Notes: generated by a model not told the origin, from the letters alone. A DNA stretch of 64,000 bases from Methylomicrobium lacus LW14 (GCF_000527095.1 NZ_AZUN01000001.1:310001-374000), one strand, 5' to 3'; numbered from the stretch's first letter, positions 18,954 to 28,421 are shown. Made by a program: numbers and translations.

Positions 18954-20516
18954 ATGGATTCACTGGTTTTCCTGATTCCTTTACTGCCATTTTGCGCCGC
19001 GCTGATACTGGGGCTCGGCGTCCTGTTCGACTGGCTGAGCGGCGAAGAAAAAGAAGGTCTGACCGCCGGCATCGCCTTGTGGACGGTCACGATGTCCAGC
19101 CTGTTGTCATTGACGCTCTACGGCGCCGATGTGCTCGGCATGAACCGGGGCACGTTCAATCTTGGAACCTGGCTGCAAAGCGATAGCTTCGAAGTTTCGA
19201 TCAACTTTCTGACTCAGGGATTCGGGCTGCGCTTATCCGCCTTGTTCGGGGTCATTTTGGCCGTCGTGCTCCGCTTCTCGGTCAATTACATGCACCGGGA
19301 AGTCGGTTTTCACCGCTTCTTTTTCGTGTTGACGTTATTTTCGGCCGCGATGCAGTGGCTGGTGTTGTCCGGCAACGCGGTCGGGACTTTCATGGGCTGG
19401 GAAATCGCCGGGTTGTGCTCCTATTTGCTGATCGCCTATGCTTACGACCGTCCGGTTGCCGCCGCGAATGCGACGCGTGTCTTTGTCACCAACCGCCTCG
19501 GCGACGCCGCTTTCGTGATCGCGATCGGGCTCAGCTATGCCTTTGCGGAAAGCGTCGATTGGACCCAGTTGAATGCGCTGGCCGCGCAATTGTCAACCGG
19601 CGAAGCGACCGGCATCGCGTTTTGTTTTGCGCTGGCGGCGTTTGTCAAATCCGCGCAGTTGCCGTTTACGCCCTGGCTATTGCGCGCGCTGGAAGGCCCG
19701 ACGCCGTCGAGCGCGGTTTTTTACGGCTCGGTGATGGTGCATGCGGGCGTTTTTCTGGTCTGCCTGCTGGAGCCGCTCTTTGAAATGTCGCCGTTTGCGA
19801 TGGGGACGCTGGCCGTGGTCGGTTTGGCGACCGCGATTTACAGTTATCTGCTCGGACTGACTCAAACCGATGTCAAGACCTCGCTGATTGCGGCGACCTC
19901 TGTGCAATTGGGATTGATGTTTTTCGAATGCGGACTGGGATTCTGGCAATTGGCGGGCTGGCATTTATGCGCGCATGTGGTCGTTCGCGCCTATCAATTA
20001 CTGGCGGCGCCGTCGCTGATGCACAATGTACTGGGTAATCCGATCAAACCGATCGAGCCGGCGCTGGCCAAAAATTATTGGGCTTATACCGCCTCCTTGC
20101 AACGGTTCTGGCTGGATTCCCTGGCCGATAGTTTGCTGGTCAGGCCGATAGGGCGCTTGTCTCATGACCTCAGATATTTCGACGACTCGATCATCGACCG
20201 GATCTTGGGTTCCCCAGAACCCGCGATACGCGCGATCTCGTCGCTGGCGCAATATCAGGAGCAAAAAATCGGCGCGCGCCTGAACGAGGACTCCGACCAG
20301 TTTGCGCAAGGCAGCGGCCTGGCCGGCAAGCTGGCCGAATGGACGGCGGCCCTGATCCACGGACTTGAGAGCCGCTTCATGTTGCGCGGCTATGGCAAGA
20401 ATGCTACGGATTTGGGCCGGCGGATCGGGCGGTTCGGCAATCGCTTCGAAGCGTTTATTTTAAGGCCGCGCTATCTGGTGCTGTTCGTGTTCATAACCCT
20501 GCTGGTCGCATTTTGA
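18954..20516 (+). CDS. NuoL/DabB-like membrane subunit of the extended DAB system
   Basis: A 520-residue NuoL-type protein. Seen: TM5 glutamate in FMGWEIAGLCSYLLIAYAY, TM7 lysine in FVKSAQLPFTPWLLRALEGPTPSSAVFYGSVMVHAGVF, and the MHREVGFHRFF loop shared with DabB. About 12 helices occupy residues 1-340; a hydrophilic stretch (about 355-490, LDSLADSLLVRPIGRLSHDL...) precedes a final C-terminal helix, as at the end of NuoL. It is the most DabB-like of the four paralogues here and follows the long DabA by 2 bases, so it is the best candidate for DabA's direct partner. Confidence 0.85.
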   Translation: MDSLVFLIPLLPFCAALILGLGVLFDWLSGEEKEGLTAGIALWTVTMSSLLSLTLYGADVLGMNRGTFNLGTWLQSDSFEVSINFLTQGFGLRLSALFGVILAVVLRFSVNYMHREVGFHRFFFVLTLFSAAMQWLVLSGNAVGTFMGWEIAGLCSYLLIAYAYDRPVAAANATRVFVTNRLGDAAFVIAIGLSYAFAESVDWTQLNALAAQLSTGEATGIAFCFALAAFVKSAQLPFTPWLLRALEGPTPSSAVFYGSVMVHAGVFLVCLLEPLFEMSPFAMGTLAVVGLATAIYSYLLGLTQTDVKTSLIAATSVQLGLMFFECGLGFWQLAGWHLCAHVVVRAYQLLAAPSLMHNVLGNPIKPIEPALAKNYWAYTASLQRFWLDSLADSLLVRPIGRLSHDLRYFDDSIIDRILGSPEPAIRAISSLAQYQEQKIGARLNEDSDQFAQGSGLAGKLAEWTAALIHGLESRFMLRGYGKNATDLGRRIGRFGNRFEAFILRPRYLVLFVFITLLVAF

Positions 20517-20523
20517 GGCGCTG

Positions 20524-22113
20524 ATGCATTTTCCCGTTACTCCTTGGACCGAAGCCGCCGCTTTTCCGGTCTTGACAACGATGACGTTGGCACCGCTTGC
20601 CGCGATGGCCCTGGTGCTCTATTCGCGCTCGTTCACGACAGCTTTGCGCTTCGGTTTTGCCGGCACGGCCTTGAACGTGCTGTTGAGTGTCTATTTGCTT
20701 GCGGTATTCGATGCCGAGGAATCCGGCATCCATCTGGTCGAACAGGCGCATTTTGCCGGGCTCAGTTATACGGTCGGCGTCGACGGCGTCAATATTCTGT
20801 TCATCCCGCTGACCGCGGTGATTTCTTTTTTGGTGATGCTCTATACCTTTTCGCATGCGAAGGAGCGTTATCGCGACCGTGCCTATGTGGCCAGCGTATT
20901 GGGTTACGAAACGGTTTTAATCGGCGCTTTTGCGGCTTTAAACGTGATGCAGTTCTGGATCTGGAGCGTCCTGGAAATGTTACCGGTGATTTATTTGACG
21001 CTGCACTCCGGGACCGGACAGCGCCGGCGCTGGGCGGTCGACCGCTTTCTGCAATACTGGCTCAGCGCTTTGTTGATGACCCTCGGCGGATTTTTGCTGC
21101 TGGGTTTCGGCCTGATCGATTCCGAGCATCCTTTGACTTTCGACTGGCTCACGATCAAACACAACAATGCGTATCTGCATGACGAGACTTTGGTTTTCGT
21201 GTTGTTGTTCTATGGCTTCGCGGTGAGGATGCCGTTGTTTCCGTTTCACGGCTGGCTGCCGATCCTGGCCGAACATGGGACGGTCGCCAGCTGCGCGGTT
21301 TTTCTGGTCGGTCTGAAGCTTGGCGTTTTTGCGGTGCTGCGCTTCATCCTGCCGCTGTTGCCCGGTGTCGCCGAAAATTGGGCGGGTCTGGTGTTGATGT
21401 TGGCCTTGATCAGTATTTTCTACGGCGCGGTGATGGCTTTATTGCAAATCAATATCCGGCGGCTGTTGGCGTTTGCGGTGCTCAGTCAGACCGGCATTCT
21501 GGTGATCGGTTTATTCTGCTTTAACGATTTCGGACTCGAAGGCAGCATCATGCTGTCGGTTGCCTATGGCCTCGCGACCGCCGGCATGCTGTTCAGCGTC
21601 GGCCTGATTTATGAACGTACCGGCACCGCGTTGATGCCAAGGCTGGGCGGTTTGTTCGATTCGAATCTGACCCTGGGCATGCTGTTTCTGGTATCGGCGT
21701 TGAGTACGCTGGTCAAGCCCGGCACGCCCGGATTCGATGCGACCCACCTGATTATCGAGGGCACCATCGAAGAGCACGGCTGGCTGCTCGCGATCGCGAT
21801 TTTGACCGGCAACCTGCTGGCCGCGGCCTTTATTCTTTGGGCCTTTCAGCGCATGTTTTTGGCCAGTTGCAAACGCTTTGCACAGCCTTATTCGAGCCTG
21901 CATCATCCGGTGTTTAAAGAGCGCCTGATTACCGCGGTCATCTGCGTCTTGTTGATCGGCACCGGCTTTTATATGCGGCCCTGGCTCAGGCTGGTCGACC
22001 AGGATGCGTCGATGATCACGAAAGGCTACCCGATCCACAGTTCGATGCAGCACGGGCCAACGGAGGAGGAAGTGCAACCGGATCAGCTCCAAATCGAGGA
22101 AGAACAGCCATGA
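20524..22113 (+). CDS. NuoM-like membrane subunit with altered proton-path residues
   Basis: A 529-residue NuoM-type protein with about 14 helices. Two residues normally needed for ion translocation differ from its paralogues: the TM7 lysine is R235 (FYGFAVRMPLFPFHGWLP), and the TM5 WE motif is missing (WSVLEMLPVIYL, with E151 two positions later). The C-terminal tail (about residues 500-529) is hydrophilic and rich in E and Q. It is 7 bases downstream of the NuoL-like gene, and its stop overlaps the next start by 4 bases. It may have a structural or altered pumping role in the complex. Confidence 0.8.
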   Translation: MHFPVTPWTEAAAFPVLTTMTLAPLAAMALVLYSRSFTTALRFGFAGTALNVLLSVYLLAVFDAEESGIHLVEQAHFAGLSYTVGVDGVNILFIPLTAVISFLVMLYTFSHAKERYRDRAYVASVLGYETVLIGAFAALNVMQFWIWSVLEMLPVIYLTLHSGTGQRRRWAVDRFLQYWLSALLMTLGGFLLLGFGLIDSEHPLTFDWLTIKHNNAYLHDETLVFVLLFYGFAVRMPLFPFHGWLPILAEHGTVASCAVFLVGLKLGVFAVLRFILPLLPGVAENWAGLVLMLALISIFYGAVMALLQINIRRLLAFAVLSQTGILVIGLFCFNDFGLEGSIMLSVAYGLATAGMLFSVGLIYERTGTALMPRLGGLFDSNLTLGMLFLVSALSTLVKPGTPGFDATHLIIEGTIEEHGWLLAIAILTGNLLAAAFILWAFQRMFLASCKRFAQPYSSLHHPVFKERLITAVICVLLIGTGFYMRPWLRLVDQDASMITKGYPIHSSMQHGPTEEEVQPDQLQIEEEQP

Positions 22114-23669
22114 ATGCGACAGAATTTCCGTTGCTCAGCGCCCTGATCTGGCTGCCTTTGCTTGGCGCGCTTGCGCTCGGTTTTATCCGCAACCTGAGGG
22201 CCGCGAAATGGAGCGCCTTGCTGATTGCTGGCCTGGAATTGGCCGTTGCGCTGTTTGCCGTCCAAAGCTTTCGCGCAGACAGCGGCAACGAGCTGCAATG
22301 GGTTGAACATCATGTCTGGATCGAGCATTTACACATCGAGTATTTTCTCGGCGTCGATGGCGTCTCTATCCTGCTGTTGCCGCTGTCGGCGTTGCTGACT
22401 TTAGTGACGTTGCTCGCGACCTGGAATTCGGTGCAGCGCCTGCCGCGTTTTCATCTGTCCCTGCTGCTGGCGCTCGAAGGCATCACGATGGGCGTGTTTT
22501 GCGCGATGGACATGATGCTGTTCTTTTTGTTTTGGGAACTGACGCTGCCGCCGATCTTCTTCTTGATCGGCCTCTGGGGCATCGGTCCCGGCCGGCGCAA
22601 TGCGGCGATCAAATACACCCTGGTCATGCTGTTCGGCGGCGTCGCCTTGTTGTTTGCGATCATTCTGCTCGCCTTCAATCATGTCAACGCGATCAAGGGC
22701 GCTGTTCCGAACGATCTGACGTTTAGCCTGCCGGCGCTGCTGGCCACGCCGTTGTCCGGGCATTGGGAAGCGGCGGTATTTTTGCTGCTGATGCTCGGTT
22801 TTGCGGTCAAGGCGCCTTTGCCGCCTTTTCATACCTGGCTGCCGACCGTTGCGATGGAAGGCTCGACGCAGATGACCGCCTTGCTGACCGGGCTGAAACT
22901 GGGCGTTTACGGCATCATCCGGTTTGCGATGCCGCTCTCGCCGACCGCGGCGGTCGAATATAACTGGGCGCTCGGCATCATCGGCGCGGTCACCTTGATC
23001 TACGGCGCGCTGGTCGCTTTGCAGCAAAGCAATTTACGCCGCATGCTGGCTTATGCCAGCATCAGCCATATCGGCCTGATCATCGTGGGATTGTCATCGC
23101 TGAACATGCAGGGCATTCAGGGCGCGCTGTTTCAATTGGTCAATTTTTCGGTCGATGCGAGCGCCTTGATGCTGATCGCAGGCTTCATTCACCATCGCCT
23201 CGGCAGCACCGAAAGAATTCACATGGGCGGACTCGCCAAGGTGATGCCGCGGTTGACCGGCTTTTATTTCCTGTTCATGCTAGCCAGTCTGGGGGTGCCC
23301 GGAACCAACGGCTTCCCGGCCGAATTGTTGTTGATTGTCAGCGCCTTGACTTCGCATCCGAGCCTTGCCATAGCGGCGCTGGCCGGTGCGGCCCTCAGCG
23401 CGGCCTACATGACGTCGTTTACGCGCCGCGCCTTCATGGGGCCGACCGCAAGCGCCGCGGTCAGGCAATTGCAGGATCTGCGCCCGCGCGAACTCGGCGT
23501 CCTTTGCCTGTTAGGCGCACTGGTGATCTCCTTCGGGCTGTGGCCGAATACGGTGTTGGAAAATCAGCGGGCCGCTGCGGAAGCCTGGCTGAATCACTTG
23601 CTGGAACCGCCGATGCAGGACGGAAACGATTTTGACGAAAGTGTTTCGAAACCGGACGCGGGCGAGTAA
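22110..23669 (+). CDS. NuoM-like membrane subunit, last gene of the extended DAB operon
   Basis: A 519-residue NuoM-type protein. The standard residues are present: glutamate in FFLFWELTLPPIFFLIG and lysine in GFAVKAPLPPFHTWLPTVAMEGSTQM. About 14 helices; the short acidic C-terminal tail is cytosolic or periplasmic. The ATGA overlap with the previous gene indicates coupling. The operon ends here and faces the DUF599 gene tail to tail with 33 bases between; no strong terminator hairpin is visible in that gap. Confidence 0.85.
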   Translation: MNATEFPLLSALIWLPLLGALALGFIRNLRAAKWSALLIAGLELAVALFAVQSFRADSGNELQWVEHHVWIEHLHIEYFLGVDGVSILLLPLSALLTLVTLLATWNSVQRLPRFHLSLLLALEGITMGVFCAMDMMLFFLFWELTLPPIFFLIGLWGIGPGRRNAAIKYTLVMLFGGVALLFAIILLAFNHVNAIKGAVPNDLTFSLPALLATPLSGHWEAAVFLLLMLGFAVKAPLPPFHTWLPTVAMEGSTQMTALLTGLKLGVYGIIRFAMPLSPTAAVEYNWALGIIGAVTLIYGALVALQQSNLRRMLAYASISHIGLIIVGLSSLNMQGIQGALFQLVNFSVDASALMLIAGFIHHRLGSTERIHMGGLAKVMPRLTGFYFLFMLASLGVPGTNGFPAELLLIVSALTSHPSLAIAALAGAALSAAYMTSFTRRAFMGPTASAAVRQLQDLRPRELGVLCLLGALVISFGLWPNTVLENQRAAAEAWLNHLLEPPMQDGNDFDESVSKPDAGE

Positions 23670-23702
23670 TGCCTGAGGAAATACCAGGCCCCAAGGAGGG
23701 GA

Positions 23703-24353
23703 TCAGGGCGCCCGGTCCAGTTTGTATAACGCCGCGATCAGAATCAGCGTCGCCAAAACCAGGGCATAGGGCCCGAAAAACCAGAGAATCAGCGGCAGAC
23801 TGAGAAAAAAGCTGCGGGTGCCGTAGGTATAATAAGCGCCGGCCCGGTTCAGATAGGCGCAGGCCTGTGCATACGAAACGCCGGCTTCGGGCGACCCCGC
23901 CAATAGATTGACCATGTAGCCGGCATGATTGAAGAAACGTATCGCCATCGTGAAACAGTAGAAGGCGATAAAAAAATCGAGCACCAATAAACCGAGTTTG
24001 ATCAGCCATAATTCACCGCCTACGCTTTCGGCTGCCGATCCGGGGTGCCAGGCATAGGCCCATTTTTCGATCTTGTCGCTGATATTCAGCGTGCCGATGA
24101 TCAGCAGCACCGACGTCGAGGCCATGAAATTGGCGGCCATCACCGAATTGCGCAGGGTCTGCACGGCCAGAATATCCATCTTGCCGCTCTTGGCCACCAT
24201 CTCGACCCAGGCTTCGCGCACCTTCCGGTTGAAACGGTGTACGCTGAAATTGGAATCGCGGCGGGTGCGCCAGCTTAAAAACAGATAGTAGAGCAGTATC
24301 AACGCACTGCTGGCGGTGAAAGCCAGCAGGTCGATCGGCAGCGAAAATTGCAT
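23703..24353 (-). CDS. DUF599-family membrane protein
   Basis: A 216-residue protein with four clear membrane helices (about residues 5-25, 75-95, 115-145, 180-210). The pattern (LLAFTASSALILLYYLFLSW, MDILAVQTLRNSVMAANFMASTS) matches DUF599, a family of unknown function. It lies just past the end of the DAB operon on the opposite strand, 91 bases after the NamZ-like gene, so it may be the last gene of the lemA-to-namZ run. No catalytic motif is evident. Confidence 0.75.
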   Translation of the reverse strand: MQFSLPIDLLAFTASSALILLYYLFLSWRTRRDSNFSVHRFNRKVREAWVEMVAKSGKMDILAVQTLRNSVMAANFMASTSVLLIIGTLNISDKIEKWAYAWHPGSAAESVGGELWLIKLGLLVLDFFIAFYCFTMAIRFFNHAGYMVNLLAGSPEAGVSYAQACAYLNRAGAYYTYGTRSFFLSLPLILWFFGPYALVLATLILIAALYKLDRAP

Positions 24354-24444
24354 GGGCGGCAGGTTTTTCCGGTAAAGACCCGGCCAGTATACGCCGAAGG
24401 CCCGCTATTTGCGAAGCGAAGGCGCCGGTCGTCAGAGTCCCCAA

Positions 24445-25647
24445 TCAATAGAGTAGAGCCGGCGAGCGACTGTCCTGCCAGTCTTCTTCATCCCGGTGCG
24501 CGAGCCTTTCCAGATCACCCGCTTCGGCCTCCGCGTCATCGACCCATTCGCGCAGTAACGGCGAGCCGTTGATCACATCGATCGCCAGACGATCGAGTTC
24601 GTATTCGTAAGGGAAGTCGCGCCACAAGGGATAATCCGGATACAAGCGGCGCAGCGCCTTGAACGCCAGTGCCTGCAGGCGCCAGGGATGGAATAGGTCA
24701 TGATTGTACGACGGATCCTCGACATGGATGTGCACGCCGGCGCACAACTTTCCGGCATGCTTGTGAAAAGTCGGCTCGAACCAGCATTCGCGCAGACGGC
24801 AGCCTCTGAGCCATGCCGGCGCGAGCGCCTGCATCGTGGTGACCAATTTTCGTGCATCGAGATCGGGCGCGCCGAACAACTCGAGCGGACGGGTGGTGCC
24901 GCGGCCCTCGGACAGCGTGGTGCCTTCGAGCAGCACGGTGCCGGCATAACAGCGAGTCATCCAGAGATTCGGCGCATTCGGGCTTGGATTGATCCAGGTG
25001 CGCTCGCCGAGCGGCCAGCCGTAGCCGGGGGCGGCGTTTGGGTCCCAGTCTTCCATCATGATGACCCGGCAATCGACATCGAGCATGAGCGTCGCGATAA
25101 ACCAGAGCGCCATTTCGCCGATCGTCAGGCCGTGGCGCATCGGCATCGGCCCCGCGCCGACGAAACTTTCCCAGCCGGAGCGTAGCGTCAAGCCTTCGAC
25201 CGGCCGGCCGGCAGGATTCGGGCGGTCGAGAATCCAGACCGATTTCTGGTGCTCCGCCGCCGCTTCCAGCACATAGCGCAGGGTCGTGATGAAGGTATAA
25301 ATCCGGCAGCCCAAATCCTGCAGATCGACCAGCAAGATATCGAACGTGTCCATCATCGCCGCGGTCGGGCGGCGCACCTCGCCGTACAGGCTGAACACCG
25401 GAATGCCGTGCAGAGGATCGATGAAATCGGGCGATTCGATCATATTGTCCTGTTTGTCGCCGCGCAGGCCGTGTTGCGGGCCGAAAGCCGCGCTGAGCTG
25501 CACATCGGGAAGCCGGGCAAGAGCATCCAGGCTGTGCGTCAAATCCTGGGTGACCGAGGCCGGGTGCGCGAGCAGGGCGATGCGCTTGCCGGTCAAGGGC
25601 GCGCGCAGGCGGGAGTCTTCAAGTAAGCGGTCTATGCCAAATTTCAT
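24445..25647 (-). CDS. DUF1343 protein, NamZ-like exo-beta-N-acetylmuramidase
   Basis: A 400-residue DUF1343 protein. Seen: KFGIDRLLED at the start, LLAHPASVT, FGPQHGLRGDKQDN, SLYGEVRRPT, DLQDLGCRIYTFITTL, WILDRPNP and EGTTLSEGRGTTRP, all typical of the NamZ family. The Bacteroides/Bacillus member releases terminal N-acetylmuramic acid from peptidoglycan fragments. This copy has no visible signal peptide, so it probably acts on recycled muropeptides in the cytosol. The ATG at 25647 is chosen because the family N terminus starts there; an upstream in-frame start would add 29 unrelated residues. Confidence 0.85.
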   Translation of the reverse strand: MKFGIDRLLEDSRLRAPLTGKRIALLAHPASVTQDLTHSLDALARLPDVQLSAAFGPQHGLRGDKQDNMIESPDFIDPLHGIPVFSLYGEVRRPTAAMMDTFDILLVDLQDLGCRIYTFITTLRYVLEAAAEHQKSVWILDRPNPAGRPVEGLTLRSGWESFVGAGPMPMRHGLTIGEMALWFIATLMLDVDCRVIMMEDWDPNAAPGYGWPLGERTWINPSPNAPNLWMTRCYAGTVLLEGTTLSEGRGTTRPLELFGAPDLDARKLVTTMQALAPAWLRGCRLRECWFEPTFHKHAGKLCAGVHIHVEDPSYNHDLFHPWRLQALAFKALRRLYPDYPLWRDFPYEYELDRLAIDVINGSPLLREWVDDAEAEAGDLERLAHRDEEDWQDSRSPALLY

Positions 25648-25717
25648 GGGCGAGTGGCTGCGGAAAGTGCGTTGTCGAAAAAAATTGCTTGGCGAAAGGG
25701 CTTGAAGCTTATCAGGT

Positions 25718-26254
25718 TTACAGCAGGCACACAAAACCCGCGCGGTCGTGAAAATCGGGTCGCTCGCCCGGATGCTGCAAGGCCCAATAGGAGATGCCTC
25801 CAGTCATCGACTCGACGACCGCGCTGAGTCCTAATTGCAGGGAGTCCACGCCGCCGTCAAACGGCAACTCGGAAACCGCGATTTTAGCGGTGAGCATTAA
25901 TTCATTTCGAGTTTGCGTTAACGCCAAGACGGGCGGCCGACTGAGCGTCCACGGCCTGCGTTGCCGGTAATTTTCGAAAGCATAGGCAGCCCATTGGCCT
26001 GAAGGCGAAAAGTTGAATTCATAATAGGCCGGCGTGCCGGCGTGGGCGGCAAACAGTTCAAAACAGGTATGCTGCCACAGTCCGTCGGTCTCGACGGCAG
26101 GCTTCGGTTCGGGGAGCAGAATCGTGGTGAGGTCGCCGGTCAAGCGATAGTGCAGCATGATACTGTTTCCGGCGCAGCGTTCGAGTTCAACCTGCAAGGA
26201 ATCGATGGCTGGACAAGGGGTATCGGGGTGACGGAGCAGGTTAAGATTCGGCAT
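25718..26254 (-). CDS. DOMON-like domain protein
   Basis: A 178-residue beta-rich protein with the pattern of bacterial DOMON-like proteins (GLWQHTCFELFAA, YYEFNFSPSGQWAAYAFENYR, ISYWALQHPGERPDFHDR). DOMON folds often bind haem or sugars, but this subgroup is uncharacterised and no ligand residue can be named. No signal peptide. It starts directly after the stop of the TPM-domain gene (TAA then ATG), so the two are coupled. Confidence 0.75.
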   Translation of the reverse strand: MPNLNLLRHPDTPCPAIDSLQVELERCAGNSIMLHYRLTGDLTTILLPEPKPAVETDGLWQHTCFELFAAHAGTPAYYEFNFSPSGQWAAYAFENYRQRRPWTLSRPPVLALTQTRNELMLTAKIAVSELPFDGGVDSLQLGLSAVVESMTGGISYWALQHPGERPDFHDRAGFVCLL

Positions 26255-26761
26255 TTATTCCTTGATAACGACGGGCCGGTTCGGCAGTTCATTGGGGTTC
26301 AGCGCAGCGGCGGGAAAATGCGTTGTAAGCAGGCTGGTGATGGATTCGATGCCGGTCAGTGCGCCATCCCGGAAATCGCCGCGCTGAAAAGCCTGCTGCA
26401 TCGCCGAGGCAATCGCGTCCCATTCGGTTTGCGCAACGCGCCGGGCGATGCCGCGATCTGCGACGATATGGACCTCCCGGTCGGCCAGCATCAGATAAAT
26501 CAGGACGCCGCTGTTCTCTTCGGTGTCCCAGATGCGCAAATCGGAAAAAATTTGCTGCGCCCGGTCGGCGGCCGTGCGTCCACGCCACACCTGCATGGGC
26601 GGCAGCGTATTTTCGACCGCAAAGCGCAGCTCGCCGCGGTGCCGGATTTCGGATTGGCCGATCGCCTGTTCGATGGCTTTCAGCGTGGCCGAAGGAAAGG
26701 CCGCGCGCCAGCGCCAGGGCGGCATGAACAGATGTTTGAGCCAACGTTTGATATTTACCAT
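26255..26761 (-). CDS. Short TPM-domain protein
   Basis: A 168-residue protein with a TPM-type domain (HRGELRFAVENTLP, RAQQIFSDLRIWDTEENSGVLIYLMLADREVHIVADRGI). It lacks the signal peptide and C-terminal glycine-rich tail of its larger neighbour. TPM proteins are envelope or photosystem-repair-associated proteins; the bacterial role is unclear. The start overlaps the end of the upstream YgcG-like gene by 7 bases. The pairing of a long and a short TPM gene with lemA is common in proteobacteria. Confidence 0.8.
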   Translation of the reverse strand: MVNIKRWLKHLFMPPWRWRAAFPSATLKAIEQAIGQSEIRHRGELRFAVENTLPPMQVWRGRTAADRAQQIFSDLRIWDTEENSGVLIYLMLADREVHIVADRGIARRVAQTEWDAIASAMQQAFQRGDFRDGALTGIESITSLLTTHFPAAALNPNELPNRPVVIKE

Positions 26762-27597
26762 GAGTCTGACGCGCCTCCGCCGCCGAAACCGCCCCCGCCG
26801 CCGCCCCAGGAGCCGCCACCGCCACCGCCACCGCCGCTGCGATAACCGCCGCCGCTGGACCAGCCGCTATAGCGGTTGCCGCCGATGATCAGAAAGAACA
26901 CCATGATGCCCAAAAAGATCGCAAATCCCAAGCCGAAGAACAGCGCCGACACGGCCGTACAGCCGAGCCCTGCGATCAAGCCTGCCAGGGGACGTCCCAG
27001 TATCAGGGACAGGATGAAGCCCGCGATCAGGCCGGCGCCCAGGATGAACAAGAAAGCCGATTCCGAGGGGGCATTATCGGCGCTTGCCTGTGGCGCAGGC
27101 AAAGCCTCGCCCCGGATCAGATCCATGATCTCAGTCACGCCGGCATCGATGCCGGCGGCGTATTCGCCTTGCTTGAAGTAAGGCTTGATGGTGTCGGCAA
27201 TGATGCGTTTGGCTACGGCGTCGGGAAGTACGCCTTCGAGTCCGTAGCCGACTTCGAGCCGCAATCGGCGGTCGTTCTTGGCGACGATCAAAATCGCTCC
27301 GTCGTCGATATTTTTTCGGCCGATTTTCCAGGCGTCCGCGACCCTGATGCCGTAGGCGGCGATGTCTTCGGGCTGCGTGGTATCGATGATCAGCACCGCG
27401 ATCTGGCTGCCTTTTTCTGTTTCGAATGCGGCGAGCTTGTTTTCGAGCGCGTTCGTCTGCTCGGCGGTGAGCGTGCCGGTCAGATCGGTCACGCGCCTCG
27501 ACAAATCGGGCAGCGCAAGCTGCGCCAAAGCTGTACCGAGGAACAGCAGCAGAATCAGTCCTAAAGCCGGCCTGAGCCGCGACCGCATCCGAATCAT
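26755..27597 (-). CDS. TPM-domain membrane protein, YgcG family
   Basis: A 280-residue protein: signal peptide (to about residue 26, LGTALA-QLAL), TPM domain (about 30-170: LTAEQTNALENKLAAFETEKGSQIAVLIIDTT, NIDDGAILIVAKNDRRLRLEVGYGLEG), two membrane helices (about 185-245), and a glycine-rich end GGGGGGGFGGGGASDSW-like. This architecture is typical of YgcG proteins encoded with LemA. Probably anchored in the inner membrane with the TPM domain in the periplasm. Confidence 0.88.
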   Translation of the reverse strand: MIRMRSRLRPALGLILLLFLGTALAQLALPDLSRRVTDLTGTLTAEQTNALENKLAAFETEKGSQIAVLIIDTTQPEDIAAYGIRVADAWKIGRKNIDDGAILIVAKNDRRLRLEVGYGLEGVLPDAVAKRIIADTIKPYFKQGEYAAGIDAGVTEIMDLIRGEALPAPQASADNAPSESAFLFILGAGLIAGFILSLILGRPLAGLIAGLGCTAVSALFFGLGFAIFLGIMVFFLIIGGNRYSGWSSGGGYRSGGGGGGGGSWGGGGGGFGGGGASDSW

Positions 27598-27598
27598 T

Positions 27599-28204
27599 TT
27601 ACCGGCCGGGCGCCGGGGCCGGCGCGCCGAAATCGACTTTTGGCGGTTCGGTGACGGCCTGCTCGTTTTCGACCGTGAAGCTGGGCTTGGTTTTGTAGCC
27701 GAACAGCATCGCGGTGAGGTTGGTCGGCAGCGAGCGTACGATCACGTTGTAGTTCTTTACGGTGTCTATGTAGCGATTGCGCGCGACCGTGATGCGATTT
27801 TCGGTTCCCTCCAATTGTGCCTGTAAATCGCGAAACAGTCCGTCGGCCTTCAGCTGCGGATAATTCTCGGCTACCGCCAGCAGACGCGATAGGGCGCCGG
27901 TCATCTGGCCCTGGGCCGCGATGAATTTTTTGAACGCTTCCTCATCGTTGACCAGTTCGGGCGTGGCCTGGATCGCGCCGACGCGAGCGCGCGCCTCGGT
28001 GACTTCGGCCAGGACATCCTTTTCGTGAGCCGCGTAGCCCTTGACCACATTGACCAGATTAGGCACCAGATCGGCGCGGCGCTTGTATTGATTCAGCACC
28101 TCCGCCCAGCCGGCCTTGACGTCTTCATCGCTAACCTGGAGGTCGTTATAGCCGCAACCGGACAGGATGCTGGCCAGGAGCAGGGCGATTATCCATTGAT
28201 ACAT
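27599..28204 (-). CDS. LemA family protein
   Basis: A 201-residue LemA protein. The N terminus has a lipobox-like signal (ALLLASILSGC), followed by a helical bundle with the family blocks WAEVLNQYKRRADLVPNLVNVVKGYAAHEKDVL, LSRLLAVAENYPQLKAD and ENRITVARNRYIDTVKNYN. The usual ending is extended by a short proline-rich tail. First gene of the lemA-ygcG-TPM-DOMON run; GAGG lies 5 bases before the ATG. Function of bacterial LemA proteins is not established. Confidence 0.9.
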   Translation of the reverse strand: MYQWIIALLLASILSGCGYNDLQVSDEDVKAGWAEVLNQYKRRADLVPNLVNVVKGYAAHEKDVLAEVTEARARVGAIQATPELVNDEEAFKKFIAAQGQMTGALSRLLAVAENYPQLKADGLFRDLQAQLEGTENRITVARNRYIDTVKNYNVIVRSLPTNLTAMLFGYKTKPSFTVENEQAVTEPPKVDFGAPAPAPGR

Positions 28205-28421
28205 TTGAACCTCGCAGTCTAAGGTTTTGACGATGGGATTGCAGAGATCGATTTAGCTTCTCTTTGAGCCGTGTTTCATTATAGGGTTCCCGAGACAGCG
28301 GTTACAATAGCCTATGCTGTAAACCGCAAGAATGGGGCCGGCCGCTCTGCTGTTTAGGGTTGTCCTTGCTATGCGCAGGCCTCATAATGAAAAAATTATT
28401 CCATCATCGGGTTAAACAAAA

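Noticed and set aside
14168..23669. NADH dehydrogenase (complex I) operon
   Set aside because: Only NuoL/M-type antiporter subunits are present, interleaved with DUF2309; no NuoA-K or peripheral-arm genes are in the window.
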